A stretch of DNA of 64,000 nucleotides from Gracilaria domingensis (Eukaryota; Rhodophyta; Florideophyceae; Gracilariales; Gracilariaceae): positions 42,437-106,436 of the forward strand of contig VCMS01000194.1 of NCBI GenBank assembly GCA_022539475.1, given 5' to 3'. Both the position numbers and the translations under genes were made by a program. Under the pieces are notes generated by a model. It did no database searches and had not been told where the DNA came from. It was given only the letters and a program-made list of their open reading frames with translations. This document shows positions 44,735-55,690 of this stretch, one piece after another; the first letter of the stretch is position 1, and each line of letters starts with the position of its first letter.

Positions 44735-47700
44735 ATGCCTGTCCTAGAGCTCAATGTGAAATGTGAAGTGACCGAATGGGGTGAAGAGGTAGCCGTCGTG
44801 GGATCATGGAACTCATGGAATAAGAAGCACTTCACGAAGCTTGCCACGAGCCCTGCAGATTTTCCGGTTTGGAAAACCAAAGTTTCTTTAACGGACAGCA
44901 TGGCCACCAAGCCTGTGGAATACAAGTACGTCATTGTCAAGCACGGTCATATTTCGAAATGGGAGGGAAACGGAACGCGCATAAACCGCGTGGCCGATGT
45001 CTTAAGCGAAAACAAAACCTCTGATGTGTATGGAAGTATACCGGCAGAAAGACCGAAACATGTTCCTGGTGCTACTGTGACGAAGGAATGGCTCGAACAT
45101 ACAGGAAACGGTTCGATGAATCTAAACGTACAAGGGCTCGGTGATTTGGAGAGAGCAATCATACGCACAACTATGGAGCAAAAAAGCTGGCGACAGAGAC
45201 TTTCTTTTATTCGCTCTTTGTTCACTGATGAGCGCATTGCCCACGACGTGGGCTTTGATAAACACTCGATTGACGCACTGGCTACTGTTTCCACTTATCT
45301 CTCCTTCCTTTCCAGTGGTCAAGTGCGGTGCGAGGAAGACGGCGGGCATCATCGTCCCAACCACCACGCACAAGAAGCGCAGCAGTTAGAAGCGGCTTTG
45401 GAGTCAATTGTTGGGCATGTCTTGGGAACAAGAAATAGGAGCAACACCCCAGATGGAAATGATTTCATTCCTTACGTAGTCCGAAAGATATATCCACAAC
45501 TTCCATCGTACAGTTCGCAATTCACAACGAGCGTACCTCTGACACGGATTCGGGATATCGCTCACCGAAATGATATCCCTCATGATTTCAAGCAAGAAAT
45601 CAAACACACTTTGCAAAACAAGCTTCATCGATGCGCTGGACCAGAAGACTTACAGACAAGTGCCCGATTGCTTGACAGAATCCATCATGGGAACTTCAGT
45701 CATGGTTTGAAGGAGCAGTTTTCTATCTTTCATCGAGAGCTCTGCGAATTCTTTAACGCCTCCTCCTTGGATGACCGCCTACATTTTCTGAGCCACAACG
45801 AACACACTCGCACTATCTCCGCGGCTGCATCTCGCCTACTAGCGATGAAGGGAGAACACAAGCCGGCATATGACCAGTTGATTGTCTTAACTGAGCTTCG
45901 TCAAGGCTTAGGGGCCCTCTCGATCATGACTGACAGAGCCCGAGCGAAAGATCTTAGTGAGCACGTGCAGAAAATCAGGTTGGCGGATGTTGAGCTGGAA
46001 AACTATGCGTTCTTACTTCTGGCAGGTATTGCCAAGATTGTGGAAGACCAGAACGAAGCGAATATTGCATGGTCATTCAATCTTCATTCGCTCTCTCTAT
46101 CACTCAGCAATATCGGGCTCTCCGGTGTCATTCCTCCAGAAGCGAACGCAGCGGCGGCTGAGCTGAGCGCGCTGCATAACATTGCGCAGACGTCAAATAC
46201 GGAAGAGCTGTTTGTGCTTCGAGCAAAAGCAGCTGTCGACCGTGCGCTAAGACTCGCTCACCGATTCTGTACGACCATAGCAAAAGTCTACGAAAAGAGA
46301 GCGGCCACGTTTGGTCACGCGCTAGGAGTGGACAGACATGCCGTTTCTGTGTTTGCGGAGGCTGAAATTCGGGCAAACGTAACATTTCAAGCCAGTCGCA
46401 TTGCAAACACACTGTGCCGCCTCACGCGAAAGATTCTTGACCTGCCGCCATGGGACCCATTGTACAATGGATGCGCTTCCGGGAGAGTAGTGTTCGCGGA
46501 GAAACTGGGCGATGTGATGAACTTTGACGAGGACGTGATCGCGATATGTCGACAAGCAGACGGTGATGAGGACATTCATGCTTGTGTGCGAGGGGTGATT
46601 CTGGGGCGTTCGTTGGCGCATCTGTCTCACCTGGGAGTGCGTGCGCGACAGAGCGGTGTGGTGTTTGTATGTGCGGAGGACCAGGACGCGTTTGAGGTGG
46701 TGTGGAATCGGCGAAATCTGCACGAAGCTCGAATGCTGGTAACGAGTGACGAGGGACTGGCGTCGCTTTCGCCGCTGTCGGAGATACATGAAGCTCATTC
46801 TTTCCGGGGCGTGCAAAGTATGGCGGCTGTTGAAGTGAAAGTGGAGTTCGACGCGAGGCAGAAGGCTCCGATTAGCATCAGCGAAGCTACGAAGAGCAGC
46901 ACGTCCTCAAAGTGTGCGCTGATCGGCAAGGTGGCCAAGATTGCGGCTGATAGCGAGGGTGTGTTTTTCGCGGCGAACGGAGTGGCTCTTCCTCACGGCA
47001 TGTTTCAAGAAATGCGCAAACGGCACGAGAAGGAGTATGACGGGCTTGTATCGGCGTACGAACGCGCGTACGAAGGCAAGATCGGAGTGGATGAGGCTGC
47101 GGATGGCTTGCGGCACATGATCGAAGCAAAGATGGTTCTGGAAGAGAAGTGGTGCAAGACGGTTCAGAAGCAGTTTGACAAGGGATGCAGAGTGATGGTT
47201 CGGTCGAGCGCAAACGCAGAGGACCTGGAAAACATGAGCGGCGCGGGTCTGTACGACTCGATTGCCAACGTGGACGTGCACGACACGGAGGCGTTGCAGA
47301 GGGCAGTGGGCGCCGTCTGGGGGTCGCTGTGGACACGGAGAGCGGCATCAAGTCGCAGCTGCTACGGCGTGCAGCACGACAAGGTCTCGATGGCGGTGGT
47401 GATCCAGGAAATGATCCGGTCGGAGCTGTCGTTCGTGGCGTTCAGCCACGACCCGGTGCGAGGCGACAAGAGCAGCATGTACATGGAGCTGGCGGTGGGG
47501 ATGGGCGAGACGCTGGCCAGCGGCGGCGTGGCAGGCAGCCCGTACCGGCTCAAGGTGGAGCGCGGCAGCGGCGCGGTGCGCGACGTGAGCTTCGCGTCCG
47601 TGAGCGCGGCGCTGGTGGCGCGCGGCGGCGGCGGCGGGCTGCGGGCGGAGGAGGTGGACTACTCGCGGCAGCGGCTGACGACGGACACGGCGTTCCGGCG

Positions 47701-47830
47701 CGCGCTGGGCGCGCGCATCGCCACCGCCGTGCGCGCGCTGGAGCGCGCGCTGCGCGGCGCGCAGGACGTGGAGGGCGCCGTGCGCGCCGGCCGCGTGTAC
47801 GTGGTGCAGGCGCGCGCGCAGATCGAATGA
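44735..47830 (+). CDS. PWD: Phosphoglucan water dikinase (GWD3-type)
   Basis: A 1031-residue single-exon enzyme that transfers the beta-phosphate of ATP to glucosyl residues of starch. An N-terminal CBM20 starch-binding module (about 1-95; VAVVGSWNSWNKKHF, VEYKYVIVK, KWEGNGTRIN) distinguishes PWD from GWD. The phosphohistidine domain carries the catalytic His632 in LSHLGVRARQ. The C-terminal PPDK-type ATP-binding domain includes VMVRSSANAEDLENMSGAG and ends VYVVQARAQIE. It is shorter than the plant enzyme (about 1,200). There is no obvious plastid leader before the CBM, which fits cytosolic floridean starch in red algae. GC content rises steeply over the last 400 bp. Confidence 0.94.
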   Translation: MPVLELNVKCEVTEWGEEVAVVGSWNSWNKKHFTKLATSPADFPVWKTKVSLTDSMATKPVEYKYVIVKHGHISKWEGNGTRINRVADVLSENKTSDVYGSIPAERPKHVPGATVTKEWLEHTGNGSMNLNVQGLGDLERAIIRTTMEQKSWRQRLSFIRSLFTDERIAHDVGFDKHSIDALATVSTYLSFLSSGQVRCEEDGGHHRPNHHAQEAQQLEAALESIVGHVLGTRNRSNTPDGNDFIPYVVRKIYPQLPSYSSQFTTSVPLTRIRDIAHRNDIPHDFKQEIKHTLQNKLHRCAGPEDLQTSARLLDRIHHGNFSHGLKEQFSIFHRELCEFFNASSLDDRLHFLSHNEHTRTISAAASRLLAMKGEHKPAYDQLIVLTELRQGLGALSIMTDRARAKDLSEHVQKIRLADVELENYAFLLLAGIAKIVEDQNEANIAWSFNLHSLSLSLSNIGLSGVIPPEANAAAAELSALHNIAQTSNTEELFVLRAKAAVDRALRLAHRFCTTIAKVYEKRAATFGHALGVDRHAVSVFAEAEIRANVTFQASRIANTLCRLTRKILDLPPWDPLYNGCASGRVVFAEKLGDVMNFDEDVIAICRQADGDEDIHACVRGVILGRSLAHLSHLGVRARQSGVVFVCAEDQDAFEVVWNRRNLHEARMLVTSDEGLASLSPLSEIHEAHSFRGVQSMAAVEVKVEFDARQKAPISISEATKSSTSSKCALIGKVAKIAADSEGVFFAANGVALPHGMFQEMRKRHEKEYDGLVSAYERAYEGKIGVDEAADGLRHMIEAKMVLEEKWCKTVQKQFDKGCRVMVRSSANAEDLENMSGAGLYDSIANVDVHDTEALQRAVGAVWGSLWTRRAASSRSCYGVQHDKVSMAVVIQEMIRSELSFVAFSHDPVRGDKSSMYMELAVGMGETLASGGVAGSPYRLKVERGSGAVRDVSFASVSAALVARGGGGGLRAEEVDYSRQRLTTDTAFRRALGARIATAVRALERALRGAQDVEGAVRAGRVYVVQARAQIE

Positions 47831-48224
47831 GCACGCGCTCCCGCGCGGCGCACTGTAAAGCGCGGCGCGCGCGCGCGCTCACCCCGCCCCCCCCTCCCCC
47901 TTCGCACGCGCGCGCCGCGTGACGATCAGCCAATGGCTGGCTGCCGCCGCCGCTGCCGCGCGCGCGCGCGCGCGCGCGGCGTGTGCTTGCCGTTGCGCGC
48001 TGCCGCTCGCTTGGCACGCCCGTTTTCTCCACGCGCGCTTTACAGCCGCCCTTCCCGAACCGCACACGGCTGCCGCCCTTTTGTGCCACCCCGCTGCGCC
48101 TGCTCGCTTCTCGCCGCCGCCCTCTGCTCCGTGCTCCGCAGCTCCCTGCCCTTCCCCCCCCCGCCCGCCTTCTCCCCGCCCGCCCGCGCCGCCGCCTCGC
48201 TCTCTGCTACGCTGCGCTGCACAC
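47831..48224. promoter_or_regulatory. GC-rich intergenic region before the protease gene
   Basis: 394 bp of GCGC-rich sequence with alternating CG runs near 47960-47980. An open frame from 47919 reads into the protease but its extra 102 residues are low-complexity Ala/Arg/Pro. Confidence 0.45.
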
Positions 48225-49685
48225 ATGGCGCGTCGCCGCCGCCGCGCCGCGCTGCTTCCAGTCCTGTTGCTGCTCCTCAACTTGGCTTGCACCGCCTGCC
48301 TCACCCCGTCGTCCAGGCAGCACGCCCTGCACGCCCAATCGCTGTCGCTCCGACAAACCGTGCACTCGTACCTTGACAACGGCGGGCAGCAACGCCTGCA
48401 ACAACTGCTCAATCTTTCTCAACATGTAATCTACAATCCGCTGTACACCTTCTCCAGGGAGCTTGCTCACGAACGACAACCGGACGGCTCCGTCATTCCC
48501 CGATACCTAACTGCCCCCCAACAACCAACCTCTGACTTGCAAATTCTGCGTTCCATGGGCTTGCACGTACCCGGAATCGATCCCGAACACCACCTTTTGA
48601 CCGCCGATCGCCAATCCACCCAGTCCACTCAGCAGTGCATCGGTTCAAACGTCCGCGTGGCCATCCCTGGCGACAAGTCCGTCATTTTCATCACCTACTC
48701 CCCGAACACCCCCGATGACGTCAAGGTTCCAGTCGAGTTCTCCGTGAAACAGTGGGCCGATCAGTTTGAGAGCAACGTCGCTCTTCGCATCTGCTTCGCC
48801 TGGTCCCCCACTGATGACGAGACTCTTGGCGCAACCACCACCCCGTTTCTCACCCTGGGACAGGGCATCACCCGTCTTCGCGGCGACGCTATTTACAACC
48901 CGGCTCTCGCAGCGTCGTTACAGGGCGTGGATCCCATCGATCGCTCCAACTTTCATGTACATATGCTGCTGAATAGTGTCATTCCGTGGCACCTCAACAT
49001 CAATACTCTTGCTCCGGGTGGAAAATATGACCTCGCCACTACCGTTTTGCACGAACTTACACACGGTTTGTTCTTTTCAGGCACGCTCAAAGTTCCTGAC
49101 TCCCGGAGCGCCAACGTTGCCCAGTTTTCTGAGAAGGGACCGGGCCGATTTGACCAGTTCATGCAAGTAGAAGGAAACATTGGCGTTGTCAGATCCTGTA
49201 CGGATGAAAGGAATTTGTTCAGGGCTGTCACCAGTCCCAACTTGCGTTTTGTTGACAGTCGGAGTGGATCCACGTTTGGACTCTACGCTCCGTTTCCGTT
49301 TGCGAGCGGTTCGTCCGTCTATCACTTTAACAACACACGCTCTCTTAGAAACGACTGTCGACGAATGGGTATCCCGAATGATCAATGCTCTGATCTCATG
49401 ACTCATGAGCTTGTGCAACGGTATACGCAAAGAAATCTTGGAGAAACTACTCTAAGAGTATATCGCGCTTTGAGAAGTTCTGCTAAGGGTTCCTTAAGAG
49501 GCGGCATCTGCCGAGTTCCCGACTATTCAAATCGAGGGACTCCGTCGTCCAATGGTAACAGGTCATCAGGCGTGGGTCCATTTAATCTGCAGACTTGGTC
49601 CATTGTTGCCGTGGCTATAATTGGTGGCATTGGTGCTCTTATGGTTCTTGGTGTCGTCATTAGTACCATGTCTTCGCGAAAGTGA
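48225..49685 (+). CDS. Secreted, membrane-anchored zinc metalloprotease (HExxH)
   Basis: 486 residues. The ATG at 48225 gives MARRRRRAALLPVLLLLLNL, a textbook signal peptide; the earlier in-frame ATG at 47919 would bury it. The zincin motif is H276-E-L-T-H280-G in LATTVLHELTHGLFF. Further on, FGLYAPFPFASGSSVYHF and SDLMTHELVQRY resemble the C-terminal part of bacterial secreted proteases in which a second His (here in VYHFN) may complete the zinc site. A single hydrophobic helix (about 459-482) before SSRK suggests a type I membrane anchor. Substrate unknown; a cell-wall or matrix role is possible but not shown. Confidence 0.82.
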   Translation: MARRRRRAALLPVLLLLLNLACTACLTPSSRQHALHAQSLSLRQTVHSYLDNGGQQRLQQLLNLSQHVIYNPLYTFSRELAHERQPDGSVIPRYLTAPQQPTSDLQILRSMGLHVPGIDPEHHLLTADRQSTQSTQQCIGSNVRVAIPGDKSVIFITYSPNTPDDVKVPVEFSVKQWADQFESNVALRICFAWSPTDDETLGATTTPFLTLGQGITRLRGDAIYNPALAASLQGVDPIDRSNFHVHMLLNSVIPWHLNINTLAPGGKYDLATTVLHELTHGLFFSGTLKVPDSRSANVAQFSEKGPGRFDQFMQVEGNIGVVRSCTDERNLFRAVTSPNLRFVDSRSGSTFGLYAPFPFASGSSVYHFNNTRSLRNDCRRMGIPNDQCSDLMTHELVQRYTQRNLGETTLRVYRALRSSAKGSLRGGICRVPDYSNRGTPSSNGNRSSGVGPFNLQTWSIVAVAIIGGIGALMVLGVVISTMSSRK

Positions 49686-50281
49686 TAGAGTAATGCCCTT
49701 TTCAGGAGATATCGAACGACCATTTCGCAGTCGTCAGCGATGACTTTGAACCAAACCTAGGAATTGTCGGGCTAGGAGAAGCGGTATCAAAAGTGTTTAT
49801 ATATAAGTATCCTGTATCTCTCTCGTCTTGACAACCTGAGCCCAACTCAATAACTCCCTCAACAAAAAGGAGAACACGTAACTATAACCGTGAACACGAA
49901 GTATTCATTTTTAGACGTATGACATTTGGCCCAAGCTGCAAAAACCTAGGACAGCAGCAGAACATATGCATGGCGTGACAGCTTGCCTCCTTTTGAAGGT
50001 AAACGGTTCGAAAAAGGATCCGTTGTGGGCTCAGTCGCCGCTCTGCAGAATTGAATGACGCGAAGACATCATGGCCTAGACAGTTCAACGGCGAGACGAA
50101 TCCAAGACTTTTCGTAGCTGCGCTCTTCTGGGGGACTCTGGACTATAAGCTAGTCACATCCATGACTTGAAGTGGGCGTCATAAGTTCTCGATGATATGC
50201 AGGTATACTTTGACCATGTATTACTAGCGTTGATAATAATCGGGTGCACAAAGCCCGTGAATGCTCTGCTTTCATTAGACC
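49686..50281. other. Convergent intergenic region, no gene seen
   Basis: 596 bp between the protease stop and the rhomboid stop. Nothing supportable was seen. Confidence 0.5.
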
Positions 50282-51082
50282 CTAGTCGACCCTCGCATGT
50301 CGGAGCATCGACAACCGATGAGTAGCTTTAGCCACAGTAGCTGGAAGGTAAACGTATATCAAACCGGCCAGGATGCCGCAAAGGTGTCCGAGAAAGCTGA
50401 CTCTCGGCATCAACGCGCTGGCAAGAATCAGTTCTGCCCAAGGTGCAGCACCGGCTGGTATGCGCACACCAAGTATTCGATCTGCCTGCCGCCCATATCT
50501 AGAATTGCTGTTAAGGATAACTTTCAGTCCAAAGAGTACACCTGAAAAGCCTACCACACATTTATCCATCAGTTGCGGAGATGCGATAGCTTTCCAGACA
50601 AGCGCTAATAAAACGTACAACGCATGTGAAGTTAGTCCCAAGAATATAACAAGTGAGAAAAAGAAAAAGGACCCCATGGAAGTCTCCAGCGCTACCCCTT
50701 TGTACAACAGGCTGGAAGAATTTAGAAGGACGTGAATATCTGAGGCGTGAATAAAGCAACTTGCCAGAAGGCGATGTCGTTCTCCCCGAATTACAGCTCG
50801 TGGATTCAAACATGTTCGACGAGTCGTGGTGTAGTGCAGAACAGAAGATATTAAAGGTTTCACATAAGACGGAAGCATTTGCCTCAGGCGAGGAAGGAAA
50901 AAGAGTATCAGATTCACTGCGATTATGCCCACAGTGACTGGCGGCTTATACTCTAGTTTTGATATCCGATCGACGAGTTGGAAAAGCAGTGCCATAGCGT
51001 AAAACGATGCGTGAGAGCGTCTAGAGCGTGCATAGCGATTCATAGGCCCTCGCATGTATGGGTGAAACGGAAAGCGGTTCAT
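50282..51082 (-). CDS. Rhomboid protease, RHBDD1-like
   Basis: A 266-residue polytopic membrane protein. The nucleophile Ser lies in VVGFSGVLFGLKV and the partner His in FLGHLCGILAGLIYV, giving the Ser-His dyad of rhomboid intramembrane proteases. The segment after the Ser, with WAELILASALMPRVSFLGHL, matches RHBDD1 (RHBL4), an ER enzyme of membrane-protein quality control, and plant RBL13/14. Unlike RHBDD1 it ends soon after the last helix and lacks the C-terminal ubiquitin- and VCP-binding tail. ATGs at 51082, 51055 and 51043 are all possible starts. Confidence 0.88.
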   Translation of the reverse strand: MNRFPFHPYMRGPMNRYARSRRSHASFYAMALLFQLVDRISKLEYKPPVTVGIIAVNLILFFLPRLRQMLPSYVKPLISSVLHYTTTRRTCLNPRAVIRGERHRLLASCFIHASDIHVLLNSSSLLYKGVALETSMGSFFFFSLVIFLGLTSHALYVLLALVWKAIASPQLMDKCVVGFSGVLFGLKVILNSNSRYGRQADRILGVRIPAGAAPWAELILASALMPRVSFLGHLCGILAGLIYVYLPATVAKATHRLSMLRHARVD

Positions 51083-52960
51083 TTCCAATATTCTGCTTCA
51101 CTTTTGAATGTATCGGTGGGCTCAAGGTGACAAGAAGATGGTCAGGTATGTACGGATTGAGTCACTTCCAAAACCGTTTGTTCTTGGATTCAACAACCAC
51201 TCCGATTAAGATTGGATTACAAATGCAAAGGAAGAGTGCTGAGTCTTTCGAACCCAGAGACGAACGAGTAGACATCCACAAGACAGCTTCCCAGTGAAGT
51301 TGTAAATAGAAGAGGGCTAGTCCACTTAGTCCACTAGTCCCTTTCGTGCGGGCTTCGTTCTGATATCTCGGAGAAAAAGGAAGACATGCATGCTTGGAAG
51401 GCACGGCAACCTACCGGCTTACCTGCCGTAGCACGAGAGGAGGGTCCGGCGTGGTCGGATTACTCCCCACGTCATTCGTAACCCTTTTGGGACGAGCTGC
51501 TTGTGTCTAGTGAAATAGACATAGCGACAAACATGATTGGACAGACAGAGAAGACCATTCGTTCTCCGTGTACCACTTGTTTGCTTTGCTTATGTCTATC
51601 TCAATAGACATACGCAATATGTTTGTTATTGGCTGCCGAATCAATCGGTTTTGCAAAGAGCCAGTAACTACGGCTCTTTTGTTATGTACAGTAGGACGGG
51701 GTCAAAAAGAAAAAAACAGGGTCAAAGTTAAACACCGAAAACCAACGATTTTCACTGCACCTGCCCAGAAAATGTCTCTCGCAAAGTTGTTCAAACGTTG
51801 ACCCCATGCGCTCTCGCGGCAGAATATGGAAGATAGACGCTCTGTTGAGTCTTGAACAGAACTCTAGCGCACTTCATCCCTCCCAAGGATGACATCATAA
51901 GAATCAAAACGGCAAATGTTCGGTTCAGGATTATAGAATTTGTAGAATCATTCAACACACTTGTTATTTTCTTCATTTTTGCCTTCTCTGCGACGGTCTA
52001 AAAAGCCAAATTTGGCCAGCTACGAATTCGGCCTTGTAAAATGACCCTACTTCTTACAGTTGGTACATCAAAAGTCCAACTAGTTGCATTTGTTTGATTA
52101 TCTTTGTTCAGCTATTGACCCCACCCTTTTGAGAAGCCCGTTTCGAGCACCAGAAGTAAACTGCTCCTAACTTCGGTGTTCGTCGTCTTTTGAGCTTCAT
52201 GTCTTGCTCTTTTGGTAACGATGACGTCCATCTACTTTGATATCTAAATAGTATTGCTGAATGACAAAAAGTAATAACAATGGAAGCATCCTGAAACACC
52301 AAACGCACAAAGCTGCACTGTGTGCTTTTGTATATTTGCAATGCAGATGACTTCCTGAAAGAACAAAAGCGAAAACCTCCGAAGTAAATCAAAAGCCACT
52401 TCAAGAGTTCTTTTCAGTCGTCTATTCAAAGATCACCACACATTCTGAAGCAAACGCACAACAAGGGGAACGCGCAGCAAAAAAAACCAATCGATATTCA
52501 CTACCGAAGAGTACGCGCGCTTAAACTAATGTTTTGCGTCGAGAGCAGAACTCGGTCTGTAAGGCAAGCCCGCTGACCGAATTCAACCCAATCGCAAGCG
52601 CAAAGTCACGTCGTGCGCTCAAATCGTGACTTTGAGCGTAGCACAAAATGTGTATTTGCTGTTTCAGGATGCTCCCAATATCGGGACTCAAACATTTGGT
52701 TAAAGTGTTCAGTATACCCTACTGTAACTGAAAACGCCATCTTTATGATAGTGTCCGCGATTACAGCCAAAGGAAGGCAAAAACGATAATAATAATGTTT
52801 GCTCTCGTATAGTAATACAAACCCAAAAACAAAAAAAGACAAAATAATACACAAAAAGATTAAAAACAACAAACAAAAAATATATATGTATTGAGATATG
52901 AATAAAGTTTTCCACAACTTAGAAATTAGAGAATATACGTGCTCTAAAAAATAGTACATA
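51083..52960. other. Intergenic, no gene seen
   Basis: About 1.9 kb upstream of the rhomboid gene. It becomes AT-rich toward 52.8-52.95 kb. ORFs of up to 117 codons are AT-rich, mostly hydrophobic by composition, and lack conserved motifs. Confidence 0.45.
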
Positions 52961-53377
52961 TCGAGGAGGTATCAGACTAGACTACTAAGTGATCCGAATC
53001 TGTATAGTTTAAAGCCGTGATTACGGAACTCCCTGCATCACTGTCAGAGGTTTGTGTCCCGCTCCAGGCACAGTGCCGTTGGGACCCTATCCGTCGTGTT
53101 TGAATTTTGGTTTTTGTTGTTTTGCGTAGCTTTCCCTCTCCAAATTACAGCTTTTAGTGGTTGCTTCGCATCGTTGCCGATTTCACCCCATCTGTGGAGT
53201 TCTTTGTCACTTCCTCACGACTGTACCTTGCACTTCTGAAGATATAGCGAGTTTTCATTTCGGCCTTACAACCGAGTTACGTTGAAACAGAGAACTCTGT
53301 CACTAGTCTACCATCTCGCAAGAGAGCGGGCCTTCGGGCAGTGTGGTGGGTTTTTTCTCATCCGTGTTTGCCCCACA
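52961..53377 (+). repeat. 5'-truncated LTR related to elements A and C
   Basis: Matches the reverse complement of 7673-8085 almost throughout, including CGAGGAGGTAT, AAGTGATCCGA, GGCCTTACAACCGAGTTACG and the terminus GTTTGCCCCACA. Similarity ends at about 52961, so the 5' half is missing. A TGG-initiated primer-site-like sequence follows at 53381. Confidence 0.75.
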
Positions 53378-53607
53378 AAGTGGATTCCAGACGAAGGGCT
53401 GTGTAAGTTGCAGGAAACGTTGGGGGTGGTGAGACCAGGACTCCAGAAAGGCAGAGTGAGAGAGGTGGATTATTGGATGCGGGACGTTTAAGAGAACAAA
53501 TGGAAGAAGAGGTGAGCAGTAAGATGGAGGAGGTCGTCGGCGAGAAAATAGTCTGGCCTGAATTGAGTGGGAAGTGACTGCTGCGGCCCTTTTATGCACA
53601 ACCGCAC
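53378..53607. other. Short internal piece between two LTR remnants
   Basis: 230 bp after the truncated LTR. It resembles neither the leader of A nor of C, and its primer-site candidate (TGGATTCCAGACG) differs from theirs. Confidence 0.35.
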
Positions 53608-54554
53608 TGTGGCTTCCGGGCTAGAATCGAGAGTCTGGCTCGTATTGTAGTGCAAATCCCATTTGGGAGAAATGACACTCAAGGTGCTCGAATCCTTGCT
53701 CCCTTGGGAGGTAGACTCAGCAGAAGAGCCCTCCGTATATGAATAGCGCGAGTGTAAAGCCCCCCGTACTCCGGAAATACCACGGGGGTGACGGCTGGAA
53801 TCGCCAAGACGGAATCTGTAAGCAAACGCCTGAGAGTCGAAGATCTCTGATCGGAGGCGGAAGGGGAGGAACCCAGGTTGACAGAGTCCTCCTAAAAAGA
53901 GAGAAAAGATAGGAAAGAGGATGGGGAAAGGGGGAAAAGAAAGAAAAGAAAAAGGGGCAAACCCGAGGGCGGGGTCGTGCGACAAGCGGCAACAGGCCCG
54001 GGCCGAGGGTGACGATGTGTATTGAGCCCACGCGGCAGACCTCTATACAGAGTCGATACAATATCTGGACAATAGAGTAGCGGACACCTGCAAGCAAATG
54101 TGCGAACACAGTCCGAAGACAAACGTAGTGTTAGATCAGGGTACCTGAGTGCTCCCTTGGAAATGAAAAAAACGAAACCGTACGGGGTGACCCTCCTCGC
54201 GGAGTTGTGCACTACGCGCAGGCGCTCAAGTCAGAGCCGTGGACAAGGTTAAGTTTACTTTGTGGTGGTGACGGCGAGGTCGCCATCACCTAAGTAGGTT
54301 TCCACAAATTAAACTAAATAATTAAACGAAGTAGTGCCAAATACGCCAGAGCCACACACGTGTTTCACTTGTGCGGACCCGCCTCGGCGCCACTAATTCT
54401 AATAACCAATGCAATTTTCTCTGTAACAGAGCCATTCCATACACGCGTACACGCGATCCACTGCCACAACCAGTTACCATTCCATCAAACCCATCGGGTG
54501 CCCTCATGCCATATGGTGTCAGAATGCCACCTAAATTCATAACCTTGCTGTAGA
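53608..54554 (-). repeat. Diverged LTR related to element B
   Basis: Opens TGTGGCTTCCGGGCT like the B LTR, shares the purine-rich middle (AGAAAAGATAGGAAA), the block GCAACAGGCCCG and the segment with CCTAAGTAGGT and GAAGTAGTGC, in the same order and spacing. Length is about 947 bp against 961. No target duplication is visible. It is probably an old solo LTR. Confidence 0.65.
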
Positions 54555-54901
54555 GGCGACTCGGAGAGCCGAGGTGTTATGAGACGGAACACGTCACAGA
54601 CGCGAAATCGCGATTGCTCTACACATCCCCATCCTTACGTCGAAGAACAGCGTGTCGGCGACATCATTGTGGAGCAAACACGATCCGGTAATCGGCGCCT
54701 GATGCATCTCATAATGAGCACTGAACGCCTTGGGTGACATGGCGCACACTGTGAGTGGCACCCCCATTTTTTGGTTACTTTCTGAAGGAAGTTTTCAGGA
54801 ACCTTTGTAGGTAGATGTGAGAATTGGCTCACGGACACGAGCGGTTGCTGGACTTCGTAGTCGACTTGTATTGTAGATACTCAAGGTGTACCCGCCGGGG
54901 T
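54555..54901. other. Left flank of element C, nothing seen
   Basis: About 350 bp without ORF or repeat that I can support. Confidence 0.4.
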
Positions 54902-55670
54902 TGTGCACAGAAACCCTGACACTGGGTTATACACGTGTTCGAACCTCGAGAGGTACACACCGCCACTGTAGTTAGTAATAGCTTAATTCTTGGTAGATTC
55001 CTATATAGGCTCGGGCCCTCTCGCCCTGGAGCCCACCAAGTAAACTCACCTGAGTCGCGTCCTATCTCCCAGGACCGGGCTATAGATATTGTTGCCTACG
55101 TAGGTTCACTACTCCTCGCGGAGGGTAACCACGACTGGTCTCGACACATCTACCCCTCAGGGTCCTTAAGGAAGCCTAAGCTTGCACCTACTGTTGGTTT
55201 CTTGCTATTTTTCGGATATCGGCTAACGTCGAGCGTCTTGGCCAAGGAGTGGCGTCGCTCTGGACAAAGTCGCCTGGTTTAGGTACCGCTTCCGCCCCCG
55301 TACGGGTATTCTTTGGCCCCAATCTGGTGCATACTGTTGTCAGCTCTGCGTGGTCGTCGCGCCGCTCTCGGCCCTGTTTCCGCCGGTTGGCACGGGCCGT
55401 AGCTCCGCTCCGTGGTCGGTTTCCGTATACACCGTCCACACGGTTGAGTGTTCGTGATCCCATCTTTCGGGCTCTACCTCGTTACCCACTTGGGCTCCGC
55501 TCCTTTCCCGGTTTCACCTCTGTAGGTATAGCCAGTCACCGTCTCCGGTCTTACCCCCGGCTTGCTTCTCGCCTGAGCATGGACAGAGGGCTGTGTCGCT
55601 GAGACTGCCCATATAGGGAGCAGGACTCAGGCATCCTGTGGATCTTCCCCATTTCTGGGTTTGCTCTACA
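54902..55670 (+). repeat. 5' LTR of element C
   Basis: About 769 bp from TGTGCACAGAAACCC to GGGTTTGCTCTACA. The 3' end is fixed by the primer site; the 5' end is placed by similarity with LTR A around CCTGACACTGGG. Confidence 0.7.
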
Positions 55671-55672
55671 TC

Positions 55673-55690
55673 TGGTCTCCCGACCTAGAA
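55673..55690 (+). other. Primer-binding site of element C
   Basis: TGGTCTCCCGACCTAGAA begins two bases after the LTR terminus. It is identical to the site of element A over 18 bases. Confidence 0.75.

Noticed and set aside
47185-47922. 245-codon plus-strand ORF inside the dikinase gene
   Set aside because: It overlaps the conserved ATP-binding domain in another frame and is a GC-driven shadow.
47919-48224. Upstream extension of the protease from an ATG at 47919
   Set aside because: It would bury a clear signal peptide behind 102 low-complexity residues.
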